A DNA stretch of 64,000 nt from Arthrobacter sp. AFG7.2 (lineage in GTDB: Bacteria; Actinomycetota; Actinomycetes; Actinomycetales; Micrococcaceae): the NCBI RefSeq assembly GCF_002892835.1, contig NZ_PJMB01000004.1, forward strand, positions 186,001-250,000, in the 5' to 3' direction. Numbering within the stretch: the stretch's first letter is position 1; every line of letters starts with the position of its first letter. This document shows, in pieces, positions 1 through 9,083 of the stretch. A program made the translations under genes and the position numbers. The notes below the pieces were generated by a model. The model worked only from the letters and a program-made list of their open reading frames with translations, did not search any database and had not been told where the DNA came from.

Positions 1-51
1 TGCCAGAGGCATAGCACGAGCATATGCCAGCAGCAGCGTCGTTAAAAGCAA

Positions 52-84
52 GAAGTGGCCACCACGCCGGGCGGTGGCCACTTC
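52..84 (-). terminator. Rho-independent terminator of trxA
   Basis: Perfect 12-bp inverted repeat (GAAGTGGCCACC at 52-63, GGTGGCCACTTC at 73-84) around a 9-nt loop. It starts 25 bases past the trxA stop. On the minus strand it is followed by a T-rich stretch (TTGCTTTTAAC), the classic intrinsic terminator layout. Confidence 0.85.
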
Positions 85-109
85 CATAATGCTTGGACTC
101 TGGGTGAAA

Positions 110-436
110 CTACGCCAGGATGTCAGCAAATTCCTTCTCGAAGAACTGCTTCGGCTTGGCCCCGATTACGGTGGACTTTACTTCCCCGCCCTGGAACAGG
201 TACACGGCAGGAATAGATGTAATGCCGTACTCGGCGGCAATACCGGGGTTGTCGTCGACGTTTACCTTAACAACGTCAACTTTCTCGCTGTACTCCACCG
301 AGATCTCATCCAGGATGGGACCCAGTTTTCGGCAAGGTCCACACCACTCCGCCCAAAAATCAACGATAACTGGCTTGTCTGAGGACAAAACGTCCGTGCT
401 GAAACTGGCGTCTGTTACGTCTTTGGCGTTGCTCAT
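110..436 (-). CDS. trxA: Thioredoxin
   Basis: Small cytosolic disulfide reductase of 108 aa, the usual family length. The active site W-C-G-P-C is at residues 31-35, and the cis-proline loop (TSIPA) follows in the second half. It reduces client disulfides using electrons from thioredoxin reductase, whose gene (trxB) lies 33 bases upstream on the same strand, so the two probably share a transcript. A strong intrinsic terminator follows the gene. The trxB-trxA pair next to murJ matches the near-origin arrangement known in Mycobacterium (established knowledge). Identification is certain from motif, length and neighbour. Confidence 0.97.
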   Translation of the reverse strand: MSNAKDVTDASFSTDVLSSDKPVIVDFWAEWCGPCRKLGPILDEISVEYSEKVDVVKVNVDDNPGIAAEYGITSIPAVYLFQGGEVKSTVIGAKPKQFFEKEFADILA

Positions 437-469
437 AACCTTGTCTCTCTCTTCGGGTAACTGGCGTAA

Positions 470-1426
470 TTAGGCTGGCAGGTCTGCGAGGTAGTGCTCG
501 ACGTCGATGGCTGCTACGCACCCTGACCCTGAGGCGGTGATCGCCTGGCGGTACGTGGGGTCGACAACGTCTCCGGCTGCAAACACTCCGGGGATGCTTG
601 TTTTGGAGCTTCGGCCTTCTACCGCAATGGTGCCCTCCGGGCTCAAGGTGAGGACGTCCTTGACCAAGTCGGTTCGGGGGTCATTGCCGATTGCAACGAA
701 AACTCCCGTAACCGCGAGATCGGAGACTGTGCCGTCAACGAGGTTCTTCAACGTTAGCCCAGTGACTTTGTCCTGGCCGAGAACATCAACGACGGTACTG
801 TTCCACACGAAGTTGATCTTTTCGTGGGCCAGGGCGCGATCAGCCATGATCTTTGAAGCCTTCAGGGTATCCCGCCGGTGGACAACCGTAACCGACTTCG
901 CGAACTTGGTGAGGAAGAGCGCTTCCTCCATCGCGGAGTCGCCGCCGCCAATGACAGCAATGTCCTGATCCTTGAAAAAGAAACCGTCACAGGTTGCACA
1001 CCAGCTAACACCGTGGCCGGACAGACGCTTCTCGTTCGGCAGGCCGAGTTCCCGGTAGGCGGATCCCGTCGAAAGGATTACGGCCTTCGCCTGGAAGCTC
1101 TCTCCTGTCGCGATGGTCACGGTCTTGATGGGCCCCTCGAGCTGAAGCCCGGTGACGTCCTCGAACTGGATTTCGGTGCCGAAGCGGGCGGCCTGCTTCT
1201 CGAAGTTCTCCATCAGGTCGGGACCCATGATCCCCTCGGGAAAACCCGGATAGTTTTCAACGTCGGTAGTGTTCATCAACTCACCGCCGGCAGTGACGGA
1301 CCCAGCCAGCAACAAGGGCTTGAGGTTGGCGCGGGCAGTGTATACAGCTGCTGTGTAACCAGCCGGGCCGGAGCCGACAATAATGACTTCACGCACGTCG
1401 GACGCGGTGGTTTCTGCGATGGTCAC
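470..1426 (-). CDS. trxB: Thioredoxin-disulfide reductase
   Basis: NADPH- and FAD-dependent enzyme that reduces thioredoxin. With a GTG start at 1426 it is 318 aa, normal for low-molecular-weight reductases. The FAD-binding GSGPAG is at residues 18-23, the redox-active C-A-T-C at about 143-146, the NADPH site [10 protein letters not shown] follows, and the C-terminal FAD motif is FAAGDV. The frame is open further upstream to 1486, but the extra 20 residues look non-native, and a good ribosome binding site (AAGGAAGAGG) sits 11 bases before the GTG at 1426, so that start is chosen. It is the first gene of the trxB-trxA pair. Confidence 0.95.
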   Translation of the reverse strand: MTIAETTASDVREVIIVGSGPAGYTAAVYTARANLKPLLLAGSVTAGGELMNTTDVENYPGFPEGIMGPDLMENFEKQAARFGTEIQFEDVTGLQLEGPIKTVTIATGESFQAKAVILSTGSAYRELGLPNEKRLSGHGVSWCATCDGFFFKDQDIAVIGGGDSAMEEALFLTKFAKSVTVVHRRDTLKASKIMADRALAHEKINFVWNSTVVDVLGQDKVTGLTLKNLVDGTVSDLAVTGVFVAIGNDPRTDLVKDVLTLSPEGTIAVEGRSSKTSIPGVFAAGDVVDPTYRQAITASGSGCVAAIDVEHYLADLPA

Positions 1427-1510
1427 TGAACGGTGAACCTCTTCCTTAATTGACGCGCCTCTCCTTGGAGGCCGGCCACATGGCACAACTGTTACTTGTT
1501 GCTGAATATT

Positions 1511-1535
1511 CCGGCGCCGAAACGTCGGCGACCGG
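1511..1535 (-). terminator. Candidate terminator hairpin downstream of the pseudokinase gene
   Basis: Inverted repeat CCGGCGCCGA / TCGGCGACCGG with an AACG loop and one bulged base. It lies in the 274-base gap between the stop at 1701 and the trxB start at 1426. Only a short A/T stretch follows on the minus strand, so termination strength is uncertain. I see no other structure in the gap. Confidence 0.4.
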
Positions 1536-1700
1536 CTGGAGGAAAACCAGCAGTCCCCATCTCAGGCACTCGTTCAAGGTTACAGTGCCCTACCTGCAAC
1601 CCCGTTTGTCACGCGGGACGACCGCTTTTCCTGCCAGCGACAGCGGTACAAATTTCGCCGGACAACAGCGCGTCACTTGAGGGACAACGAAGGACCCGGC

Positions 1701-3278
1701 CTACTGCACCTTGATTTCCGCGAGTCGGATGCCAAATCCGTAGCGCGTCTTCGGAGCAGCCAGCCTCGGCAGCGAGTTGATGGAGACAATCACGTACTGG
1801 GCCTCGACGGGTTCGGCCAAGGGCATGGTCAGGTCGGTAGAAGTAAAGCTGTTCGTTCCTACCGCTTTAGCTCCATCCAGTGAAGGCCGGTCGTTGGTGT
1901 ACACCGTGATGTTGCCGCCCGAACCACCCAGCTGTGAAAGAGTGATGGAGGAAACGGGCGCGGGCTTCTCAAGCTTCACCACCAGCGGGACGCCTTGGGG
2001 CGCCAATCCGCCCCAGTTCTCGGTGGCGAATTCCATGTCGGACCAGAAGCTTGCTGCATTGCCGTCATACGCCCTGACCAGGTCACCGTCAAAGGTGGCA
2101 GCGAAGTCGAAGTTCCCCTGCCTGCTGACGCTCTCGATGGCAGGCGGTGCAGCCGGCGGTGCAGATGTGGGCGCCTGCGTGGGAGCGGGGGTCCCTTCGG
2201 GGGCGGTGCTGTTGGCGGCCGGTGCGGTGGGTACTGCCTGCGGCTGCGAGGAGAAGAGGCTGCCCAGGTTGGTGACTGCGAAGACAAGCCCTGCGATCAG
2301 GACCACGGCCAGCAGCCCGCCGACCAGCCAGCGCATGGATCGTGGTTCGCGGGCAGGTTCCTCGCGGTCGTCGTCGTCATAGCGGCCGTCATCGCTCAAG
2401 GACGCCCCGGCGGCGGCAGGTGCAGCAGAGCGTGCGAACACCAGAGACTTTTTCTTCGCTGCTGGCGATGCATCCTCTCGAAGACCGTTTTCCGCAGACT
2501 GGCCTTCAGCGTGCGCGTAGTCGTCGTCAGACCAGAGGGAGACCTTCGGCTTTCCCGAGGGCCGGCTTTGAGCCTGTCCGGAGGCCGGGCTGCCGTTGTC
2601 CTGCTCCCCTTCCGTCCAGCTGGAACGATTGGTACCAGCACCAGCACCAGCACCAGCACCGGTCCGGGGCGCGGCTCCGGCGCCCGCTGCTCCGCCCACA
2701 GCCGCGCCCAGTGCTGCTGCTCCGGTGGCGGATGATCCCTTGGAGGCACGGCCGCTGGACGGTGCGGCTGCAGGACGGGCTGGCGGCTTCGAGGGCACAG
2801 CCGGTGCTGCACGGTAGGGATCAACCTGGCTGGCGTGGGTGTCCGAATAATTAATGTAGCCGGCGTCTACGTGGTCTTCATCGTCGTAGGGCTCCGGTTC
2901 ATGGGACCGTGGCTGCCCAAAGATTTCGCTTCCCAGGGTATCGGTGAAGAACGGTTCAACGTAGGGAGGATTCGATGCAACCACCAGGTCCAGCAAATCG
3001 GCAGCCGACGTGTGGTTGGTGATGAGGTAGGTGGCAGCCTCGCTCATGCCGAGGTCCAGGACCTGGACAGTGCCGGGACGTTCGCCGGTGGCTACTTCGC
3101 GGGCACTCTGGGCAACCTGTTCGGTATTGCCGGGTCCGGCCACCAGAATGCTGACGGGACGGTTCAGGACCTGATCCACACCATCCAGCACCAGATCGTG
3201 GTCGTGCGAGGCCAATACCGTGGCTGTGACCTTGTAGCGGCCCCCCAGTACTGATCCGACATCGATCGGGTTGGACAC
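1701..3278 (-). CDS. Membrane protein with kinase N-lobe-like stub and discoidin-like exterior domain
   Basis: A 525-aa protein encoded just after murJ. Residues about 8-110 resemble only the N-lobe of a PknB-type Ser/Thr kinase (VLGGRYKV opening), but where a VAxK lysine is expected the sequence reads VSILVAG, and there is no HRD or DFG segment, so it cannot be an active kinase. A long acidic, Gly/Ala/Pro-rich linker follows, including a GA repeat coded by an ACCAGC microsatellite. One transmembrane helix spans about 318-338, and a beta-rich C-terminal domain of about 140 aa resembles F5/8-type (discoidin) folds. In Mycobacterium, pseudokinase and extracellular binding domains are fused to the C-terminus of MviN/MurJ (known). 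Here they appear as a separate protein, probably a partner of MurJ in controlling lipid II flipping (inference). Confidence 0.7.
   Translation of the reverse strand: MSNPIDVGSVLGGRYKVTATVLASHDHDLVLDGVDQVLNRPVSILVAGPGNTEQVAQSAREVATGERPGTVQVLDLGMSEAATYLITNHTSAADLLDLVVASNPPYVEPFFTDTLGSEIFGQPRSHEPEPYDDEDHVDAGYINYSDTHASQVDPYRAAPAVPSKPPARPAAAPSSGRASKGSSATGAAALGAAVGGAAGAGAAPRTGAGAGAGAGTNRSSWTEGEQDNGSPASGQAQSRPSGKPKVSLWSDDDYAHAEGQSAENGLREDASPAAKKKSLVFARSAAPAAAGASLSDDGRYDDDDREEPAREPRSMRWLVGGLLAVVLIAGLVFAVTNLGSLFSSQPQAVPTAPAANSTAPEGTPAPTQAPTSAPPAAPPAIESVSRQGNFDFAATFDGDLVRAYDGNAASFWSDMEFATENWGGLAPQGVPLVVKLEKPAPVSSITLSQLGGSGGNITVYTNDRPSLDGAKAVGTNSFTSTDLTMPLAEPVEAQYVIVSINSLPRLAAPKTRYGFGIRLAEIKVQ
2634..2660. 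repeat. Hexanucleotide microsatellite (ACCAGC, about 4.5 copies)
   Basis: Four perfect ACCAGC units plus ACC lie in tandem inside the low-complexity linker of the pseudokinase-stub gene. They encode Gly-Ala pairs on the minus strand. The 6-bp unit keeps the frame whatever the copy number. Confidence 0.85.
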
Positions 3279-3443
3279 GTGTTCCTCCTAGACTGTCCGG
3301 GATTGCCGGCTTGAATGATGCAACCGCCGTCCAGGAGCCGCCGGGCGGCTGACCCCTGAATGCAACTACCCCTGTATCTTTTCGATCCTAGCGGATTGCG
3401 CCCCGCCACCCTTGGACGAAGGCGGCCGGGAACCGCGTGAATG

Positions 3444-5648
3444 TCACTTTTTGCGGGGGCGCCGGGGCTTGAAATGGGGGTTTTCGCCAGGCTTGCCCTG
3501 GAAGGTGCGGCGGCCGGGCAAGGGGATCTGTTCCCGCATGAAGCTTCCCCGCGCTGTGCTGGGCTGGTCCTCCGCCGGGAGGTAGCCGTCGTCGGACGGG
3601 CCGGGGCCGTCACTGTCACCCGCCTGCGTCCGCCGCGCCCCATGCTCCTGTTCCTCGTGTTCGGGAGTAGGGCCCGCCCTGAAGGAGACGGCGTCGAACT
3701 CGCCGGAGATCCTCGGGATCAGTCCGGTGTCCACGGAGGTCGTGGCGCGCTCCGGACGGGGCGCCTGCGCTTCGGCAGACGCACGTTCTGCACGTTCTGC
3801 TGACGCACCTTCTACTGAAGGCGTCCCCTCAGGAGAGGCCGACGGCGGTGCCCCGGCTGACGCCGGAGGCACGCCCCCTCCACGCCCGAGCCGTCCGAGG
3901 AGGGGACGGAGCAGATCCCGCAGTTCGGTCACACGGAACAGCTTCAGCAGGAAGAAATAGACCACCAGCATGACCGGACCCACCACAACGACCGTGAGAA
4001 GGGCCGTCAGCCGGTCGCGCCAGGCAAACCCGTCGGCGGAGTAGCTCCCCAGGAGCCACAAGGCACCTGCACCCGCGACGGCGGACCCCAGCGCCGCCCA
4101 CCCCATCCGGATGTAGGAGTTGGCGATCCGGGCCCCGTCCAGGTGTCCCAAAAGGCGCCGCAGGAACCAGGCGCTGATGACCACAGAGAGGATATTGCCC
4201 ACCATGTAAAGGACCGCGATGGCGTAGATGATCTGGGTGACGGGCAGGAACTGGATGGCGAAGGCTCCAGCCACGTAGACAATGGCCAGGAGCAACTGGA
4301 TGTAGAAGGGCGTCCGGGCATCCTCGTTGGCGTAGAACACGCGTGACATCATGAAGTTGGCGCTCATGAACGGGGTGCTGAGCGCGAGGATGGTCAGCGT
4401 CTGGGCCAGCATCACGCCGTCCTGGCGCAGGCCGCCCGAGAAGAACATGCCCAGCGGGCCGGCCAGCGCAAAGAGGGCCAGGGCACCAAAGACAGTTGCC
4501 ACCGCCATGGTCCGCAGGCCGTGCGAGAGGGCGTCACGCAGCTGATCGCGGTTTCCGTCCTGGGACGCCCGGGTCATCCGGTTGAACAGCACTGTGGCAA
4601 GGGACAGCGCGATGATGGAGTGCGGCAGCAGATAGAGCTGGCTGGCCACTTCCAGCACCGCGTTGCCTGGCAGCATGGCGGCGGCAGGGTCACCCGCCTG
4701 CTGCAGGCGGATGCGCTCCGCGCCGGGGATGGTGGCGATGCGCATGACGTACAGGAAGGCCAGTTGCCCGACGGCGGCCGTCAGCAGCGTCCAGACGCTC
4801 AGCTTGGCTGCCTGGCCCAGTCCTACACCCCGCCAGCCGAAGCGGGGCCGTAGGCCCAGCTTGAGTCGCATCACGGGAATCATCAGGATGGCCGTTTGCG
4901 AAACGACGCCGATGGTGGAGAACCCGGCCACCATCAGCGTTTGGGTGCTGCCCCAGTTGTCCAGGGTATGCGGATTCATCTTGTTGGTGCCGAAAATCCA
5001 GATGAACATCCCCAGGCCGGCGATGGCCACCAGGTTATTGAGGATGGGCGCCCACATGGCAGGCCCAAAGGCACCATTGGCGTTCAGGACCTGGGTGAGG
5101 AGGGCGTAGAGCCCGTAGAAGAAGATCTGCGGCAGGCACCAGAAAGCAAAGGCCACTGCCAGGGCTTTCTGCTGGGGTGTGTACCCCTGCGTGGTGAGTT
5201 CGATGACCCATGGGGCCGCCAGTGTCACCAGCGCCGTCAGCCCCAGCAGGAGGAGTACGGCCAGCGTCAGCAGCCGGCTGATGTAGTCCGCTCCCCTGTC
5301 CGGGGCCTTGCTTGCCTTAATGATCTGCGGCACCAGGACGGCATTGAACACGCCGCCGGCGACCAGCAGGAAGATCAGGTTGGGCAGGTTGTTGGCGTTG
5401 ATGAAGGTGTCATTGACCGTGGAGCCCAGGCCGAGCGCCGTGCCGAGCATCCACGTTTTTCCAAAGCCGAGGAAGCGCGAAATGAGCGTTCCGGCAGCCA
5501 TGACGGCACTGGACCGGGTTTCGCTGGCCGCCACAGCGCCAGGGGTGCTGTCCGCGCCGGCTGGTTCGGGGGGAACGCCATCCGGGACGGCATCGCCGGA
5601 CGCACGGGCTTTATCGGAAGGAAAATTGGAAGCTGACATCAACTTCAT
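3444..5648 (-). CDS. murJ: Lipid II flippase MurJ (MviN)
   Basis: Polytopic membrane protein of 734 aa in the MOP/MATE-like superfamily that flips lipid II for peptidoglycan synthesis. Residues about 45-580 hold the family core of roughly 14 membrane segments, starting with SSAVMAAGTLISRFLGFGKT and including NNLPNLIFLLVAGG. A charged, Pro/Ala-rich cytoplasmic tail of about 140 residues follows, longer than in typical MurJ and lacking the fused pseudokinase known from Mycobacterium; that function seems to be supplied by the next gene. The start is not certain: a second ATG at 5639 would remove three residues, and neither has a strong ribosome binding site. A 165-base gap separates it from the downstream stub gene. 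Confidence 0.93.
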   Translation of the reverse strand: MKLMSASNFPSDKARASGDAVPDGVPPEPAGADSTPGAVAASETRSSAVMAAGTLISRFLGFGKTWMLGTALGLGSTVNDTFINANNLPNLIFLLVAGGVFNAVLVPQIIKASKAPDRGADYISRLLTLAVLLLLGLTALVTLAAPWVIELTTQGYTPQQKALAVAFAFWCLPQIFFYGLYALLTQVLNANGAFGPAMWAPILNNLVAIAGLGMFIWIFGTNKMNPHTLDNWGSTQTLMVAGFSTIGVVSQTAILMIPVMRLKLGLRPRFGWRGVGLGQAAKLSVWTLLTAAVGQLAFLYVMRIATIPGAERIRLQQAGDPAAAMLPGNAVLEVASQLYLLPHSIIALSLATVLFNRMTRASQDGNRDQLRDALSHGLRTMAVATVFGALALFALAGPLGMFFSGGLRQDGVMLAQTLTILALSTPFMSANFMMSRVFYANEDARTPFYIQLLLAIVYVAGAFAIQFLPVTQIIYAIAVLYMVGNILSVVISAWFLRRLLGHLDGARIANSYIRMGWAALGSAVAGAGALWLLGSYSADGFAWRDRLTALLTVVVVGPVMLVVYFFLLKLFRVTELRDLLRPLLGRLGRGGGVPPASAGAPPSASPEGTPSVEGASAERAERASAEAQAPRPERATTSVDTGLIPRISGEFDAVSFRAGPTPEHEEQEHGARRTQAGDSDGPGPSDDGYLPAEDQPSTARGSFMREQIPLPGRRTFQGKPGENPHFKPRRPRKK

Positions 5649-5703
5649 CGTCTCACCCGAAAGCGGTTAAAGCCGCAATGAAGGCCCGGCCCTGCCTGCT
5701 GCC

Positions 5704-6252
5704 CTAAAGGTGTTCGGGCAGGACCTCACGAGCAAGGTCAGCAATCCGGCGTTCATTGGGAAAGGACAACTTCCGGGCCAGCTCCTGGATGGGAACCCAC
5801 GCCACGTCCACGGCTTCCTGGTCCGGATCGTTCTCGATGGTCAGCTCCCCGCCGGTAGCCCGCAGGAGGTAATGGTGGACCGTCTTGTGAACCCGGTGGC
5901 CGCTGACGGTGAACCAGTAGTCGATGCTGCCGAGGGGCGCCAAAATGTCACCTTCAATGCCGGTTTCCTCGGCAATTTCACGGACGGCTGCCTGCTCGTT
6001 GTTTTCCTTGCCCTCCGGGTGGCCCTTTGGAAGGCACCATTCCAAACGCCCGCCGCGATTAAGGCGGGCGATGATCGCAACCCTTAATTCGGCGTCGGAC
6101 GTGTCCACTACAACGCCGCCGGCGGATACTTCCTCAACCGTAGGCAGCGATACCGGCGCCGAATGCTGGGCAGGCGCAACGTGCGCACCGATCGCCGACG
6201 GCAATGGTGCGTTTGTCCTCCTGCCTGGAGCGCTCGGTACTGGATGGGCCAT
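5704..6252 (-). CDS. NUDIX hydrolase
   Basis: A 182-aa hydrolase of nucleoside-diphosphate-linked compounds. The complete 23-residue Nudix box is at residues 77-99 (G-x5-E-x7-REIAEETGI), with the metal-binding glutamates in REIAEE. About 38 N-terminal residues before the domain look disordered. The frame runs upstream to 6873 over the divergent cca gene; the ATG at 6252 is chosen because it leaves a normal divergent promoter gap of 159 bases. Mycobacterium has a NUDIX gene (mutT4) in the same position between pcnA and the mviN region (known). The substrate cannot be told from the sequence. Confidence 0.88.
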   Translation of the reverse strand: MAHPVPSAPGRRTNAPLPSAIGAHVAPAQHSAPVSLPTVEEVSAGGVVVDTSDAELRVAIIARLNRGGRLEWCLPKGHPEGKENNEQAAVREIAEETGIEGDILAPLGSIDYWFTVSGHRVHKTVHHYLLRATGGELTIENDPDQEAVDVAWVPIQELARKLSFPNERRIADLAREVLPEHL

Positions 6253-6411
6253 GGAGTCCACTCTAACGACTGTTGCCCGTTGGTGATGACTGGAACATGA
6301 CACCAACATGGACGGCATATGGCTCACTTTGCCTGCGGCGGCGTGATTCCGCACGATCTTGACCGGATTTTGGCCTGCCGGGCCGCTGGTTTCTGACAAG
6401 CTTAAGTAACT

Positions 6412-7935
6412 ATGGCGCATGCACATCACAAGACTGATTCCCAGACCGTCGATTTCCAGGTGGACCCGGTGGTCCTGGAGCTCGGCCAGCGCTTCGTGGA
6501 CGCAGGCCACGAGCTTTCGCTGGTGGGCGGTCCGGTGCGCGACCTGTTCCTGGGCCGGACCTCGCCTGACCTTGACTTCACCACTGACGCCACCCCGGAC
6601 CAGACGGTGGCACTCATCAGGAAATGGGCGGACAACTACTGGGAGATTGGCCGGGCCTTCGGCACCATCGGCATGCGCAAGGCAGGCTTCCAGATAGAAA
6701 TCACCACCTACCGGGCAGAAGCCTACGATCCTGAGTCCCGCAAACCTGCAGTGGCTTTTGGTTCCTCTTTGACCGACGACCTGCTCCGGCGGGACTTCAC
6801 CATCAACGCCATGGCTTTGAAGCTCCCCTCCCTCGAACTGGTGGATCCCTTCGGCGGCGTGCGCGACCTGCATGCCTCTGTCCTGTCCACACCGGGGGCC
6901 CCAGAGGGTTCTTTCTCTGATGATCCGCTGAGGATGATGCGCGCAGCACGGTTCGCAGCCCAGCTGGGAGTCTCAGTCCACGAGGACGTCCGGCAGGCCA
7001 TGACGCAGATGGCCGAGCGCATCACCATCATTTCGGCGGAACGGGTCCGGGATGAACTGGTCAAGCTCATTTGCGGGGACCGTCCGCGCGTGGGTATCGA
7101 CCTGCTGGTGGAGACCGGCCTGGCGGAGTTCGTGCTGCCCGAGGTTTCCGCGCTGCGGCTGGAATCCGACGAGCACCACCGGCACAAGGATGTTTACCAG
7201 CACTCCCTGCAGGTTTTGGAACAGGCAGCGGAGCTGGAGACGGACGGTGATGGTCCGGTGCCCGGGCCGGACTTTGTCCTGCGCTTCGCAGCGTTAATGC
7301 ACGACGTCGGCAAGCCGGCTACGCGCCGCTTTGAACCGGGCGGTGCGGTGAGCTTCCGCCACCACGACATGGTGGGGGCCAAGCTCACCTCCAAACGGAT
7401 GAAGGCGCTGCGGTTCGACAACGACACCACCAAGGCCGTTGCCCGCCTGGTGGAGCTCCACATGCGGTTCTACGGCTACGGGGAGGCCGGCTGGAGCGAC
7501 TCAGCAGTCCGCCGCTACGTCACGGATGCCGGGCCGCTGCTGGAACGGCTGCACCGGCTGACGCGCTCTGACGTCACCACCCGCAACCAGCGCAAAGCGG
7601 AGCGCCTGGCGTTCGCCTATGACGACCTCGAAGCCCGCATCGCCGCCCTGCGGGAGCAGGAATCACTGGACGCTGTGCGCCCCGATCTCGACGGCGCCCG
7701 GATTATGGCGCTGCTCGGCATCAAACCCGGCCCGGTTGTGGGGCGGGCGTATAAGTTCCTGCTGAATGAGCGAATGGAAAATGGGCCGCTGCCCGCCGAA
7801 GAAGCAGAAGCACGGCTGCTCCGCTGGTGGGCAGTGCAGCCGGAATCAGCACCTGCTGATCCCGGAGCTCCGGCGCCCGGCACCGCTCCGTCTCCCGCCG
7901 TCGTCGAGCCTTCCCCTTCTGAGGAGTCAAAGTGA
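6412..7935 (+). CDS. cca: CCA tRNA nucleotidyltransferase / poly(A) polymerase family
   Basis: A 507-aa class II nucleotidyltransferase that adds or repairs the 3' CCA of tRNAs. The N-terminal head has GGPVRDLFLG at about 39-48 and the metal-binding D-L-D at 53-55. RRDFTINAMA follows, then the RNA-binding helical region, and an HD phosphohydrolase domain with LMHDVGK near residue 297. The last 40 residues are Pro/Ala-rich and probably disordered. It is called PcnA in Mycobacterium, where it occupies the same position beside a NUDIX gene. Its stop overlaps the next gene by four bases (GTGA), implying translational coupling. Confidence 0.92.
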   Translation: MAHAHHKTDSQTVDFQVDPVVLELGQRFVDAGHELSLVGGPVRDLFLGRTSPDLDFTTDATPDQTVALIRKWADNYWEIGRAFGTIGMRKAGFQIEITTYRAEAYDPESRKPAVAFGSSLTDDLLRRDFTINAMALKLPSLELVDPFGGVRDLHASVLSTPGAPEGSFSDDPLRMMRAARFAAQLGVSVHEDVRQAMTQMAERITIISAERVRDELVKLICGDRPRVGIDLLVETGLAEFVLPEVSALRLESDEHHRHKDVYQHSLQVLEQAAELETDGDGPVPGPDFVLRFAALMHDVGKPATRRFEPGGAVSFRHHDMVGAKLTSKRMKALRFDNDTTKAVARLVELHMRFYGYGEAGWSDSAVRRYVTDAGPLLERLHRLTRSDVTTRNQRKAERLAFAYDDLEARIAALREQESLDAVRPDLDGARIMALLGIKPGPVVGRAYKFLLNERMENGPLPAEEAEARLLRWWAVQPESAPADPGAPAPGTAPSPAVVEPSPSEESK

Positions 7936-8516
7936 CCATTCCTGCCCTTGCCCCCCGTCCCCAGCTCTGGATCCTCCGCCATGGAGAGACCGAATGGTCC
8001 AAGAGCGGCCAGTACACGGGGCTCACGGACCTCCCACTGACAGTCGAGGGCGAGCAGCAGGCCGTGGAAGCGCGGAAAGTGCTGGATCCCGTCGACTTCG
8101 ACCTGGTGCTCACTTCCCCCTTGAGGCGGGCGCGCCGGACGGCAGAGCTTGCCGGTTTCCCTGACGCCCAGCACGAACCCCTGGCCGTGGAGTGGAACTA
8201 CGGGGATTACGAAGGCATCAGCTCCGACTTGATCCGCAAAGACAATCCCGACTACCTGATCTGGACCCACGGCGTTCCCAACGGCGAAACGCTGGACGAG
8301 GTAGCGGCACGGGCAGATAAAATCATCGGCCGCGTGCTCGAATCCGGAATGGACAACGTGCTGATTGTGGCCCACGGCCACTTTTCGCGGATCCTGACGG
8401 CACGCTGGCTGGAATTGCCGCCCACGGAAGGACGGCATTTCATACTTGGCACTGCCAAAGTCTGCACACTCGGCTGGGACAAAAAGACACCCGCCATTGT
8501 CCGATGGGGACTTTAA
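7932..8516 (+). CDS. Histidine phosphatase superfamily protein (phosphoglycerate-mutase-like)
   Basis: A 194-aa cytosolic phosphatase of the branch that forms a phosphohistidine intermediate. LRHGETEWS near residues 14-22 supplies the catalytic RHG, SPLRRARRTAE carries the second arginine, and VAHGHFSRIL carries the second catalytic histidine. The short length and lack of mutase-specific insertions favour a broad-specificity phosphatase over a true glycolytic mutase (inference). It starts with GTG overlapping the cca stop (GTGA) and is thus coupled to the tRNA gene. Confidence 0.87.
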   Translation: MTIPALAPRPQLWILRHGETEWSKSGQYTGLTDLPLTVEGEQQAVEARKVLDPVDFDLVLTSPLRRARRTAELAGFPDAQHEPLAVEWNYGDYEGISSDLIRKDNPDYLIWTHGVPNGETLDEVAARADKIIGRVLESGMDNVLIVAHGHFSRILTARWLELPPTEGRHFILGTAKVCTLGWDKKTPAIVRWGL

Positions 8517-8678
8517 TAGCTGTTTCCGGATTAGTTGCATCATTCTTTGCCTTTTAAGTAGCGAACAGGCTGCCGGTGGTGTAATTTTATTCCTGACCCC
8601 AGAGCATCCTGCCGGGGCCACGGCGCATGCCCCGGGTTTCGCCCGTATGGCAGCAAAGCGGAAAAGGAGGTTGGGAAA

Positions 8679-8774
8679 ATGATTACTTTGACTAGCGGAT
8701 GGAAGATGACCATCAACGCCGCCCCGGCCTCTGATGCTTTCGCGCGCCTCCTCAGGGATCCTGCCCGTTCCTAG
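8679..8774 (+). CDS. Putative 31-aa small protein with strong Shine-Dalgarno
   Basis: ATG at 8679 is preceded by AAAAGGAGG with an 8-base spacer (TTGGGAAA). It opens a 31-codon frame (MITLTSGWKMTINAAPASDA..., stop TAG at 8772-8774). Ribosome binding sites this strong are not common by chance in a 160-base gap. The product has no recognisable domain. It may be a real small protein or a leader peptide for the downstream transcript. The gap between the phosphatase stop and this start includes an A/T-richer stretch (8530-8600) that could hold its promoter. Confidence 0.5.
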   Translation: MITLTSGWKMTINAAPASDAFARLLRDPARS

Positions 8775-9083
8775 CAGCTGCTTCCGCCCGGATCTGCCCC
8801 GGCAGTCCGGCCCAAGATGCAACGCTCCGGCTCAGCGATGTGTACTGCATTGGTGCACGTTGGCACCGCCTGTAGGGCTCCTTTGGGGAATTGTACTTTC
8901 CTCCACCCGGTTTTCCTTTTGTACTGCTGCGCCTTCAATTTTGCGCGCAGTCAGCTCAAGTAATCCGGGATATCTGCCCCTGCACTTATTCATGTGCTAA
9001 TTCCGTGCCTAATTCCTTCCGGAAAAGGGTCTAATTGCCGCGCCCGGTTTGCGGGCCAGCCACAATGAAAGGAGGTGATTGCC
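8775..9083. other. Intergenic stretch between two small ORFs
   Basis: No gene is supported here. Short direct repeats are visible: TTGTACT occurs twice (about 8892 and 8920), and GTGCTAATTCC (8994-9004) is followed at once by GTGCCTAATTCC (9005-9016), with a third CTAATT at 9031-9036. Lower GC and these repeats fit a promoter/operator for the 45-aa small gene. Confidence 0.5.

Noticed and set aside
2396..2824. Long open frames antisense or in other frames over the stub gene
   Set aside because: Compositional by-products of high GC and the repeat-rich linker; no ribosome sites or domains.
6253..6873. N-terminal extension of the NUDIX protein over the cca gene
   Set aside because: The extension is antisense to a well-supported gene and has no domain; a normal divergent gap results from the ATG at 6252.
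7932..8516. Glycolytic phosphoglycerate mutase
   Set aside because: Too short and lacking mutase-specific segments; a general histidine phosphatase fits better.
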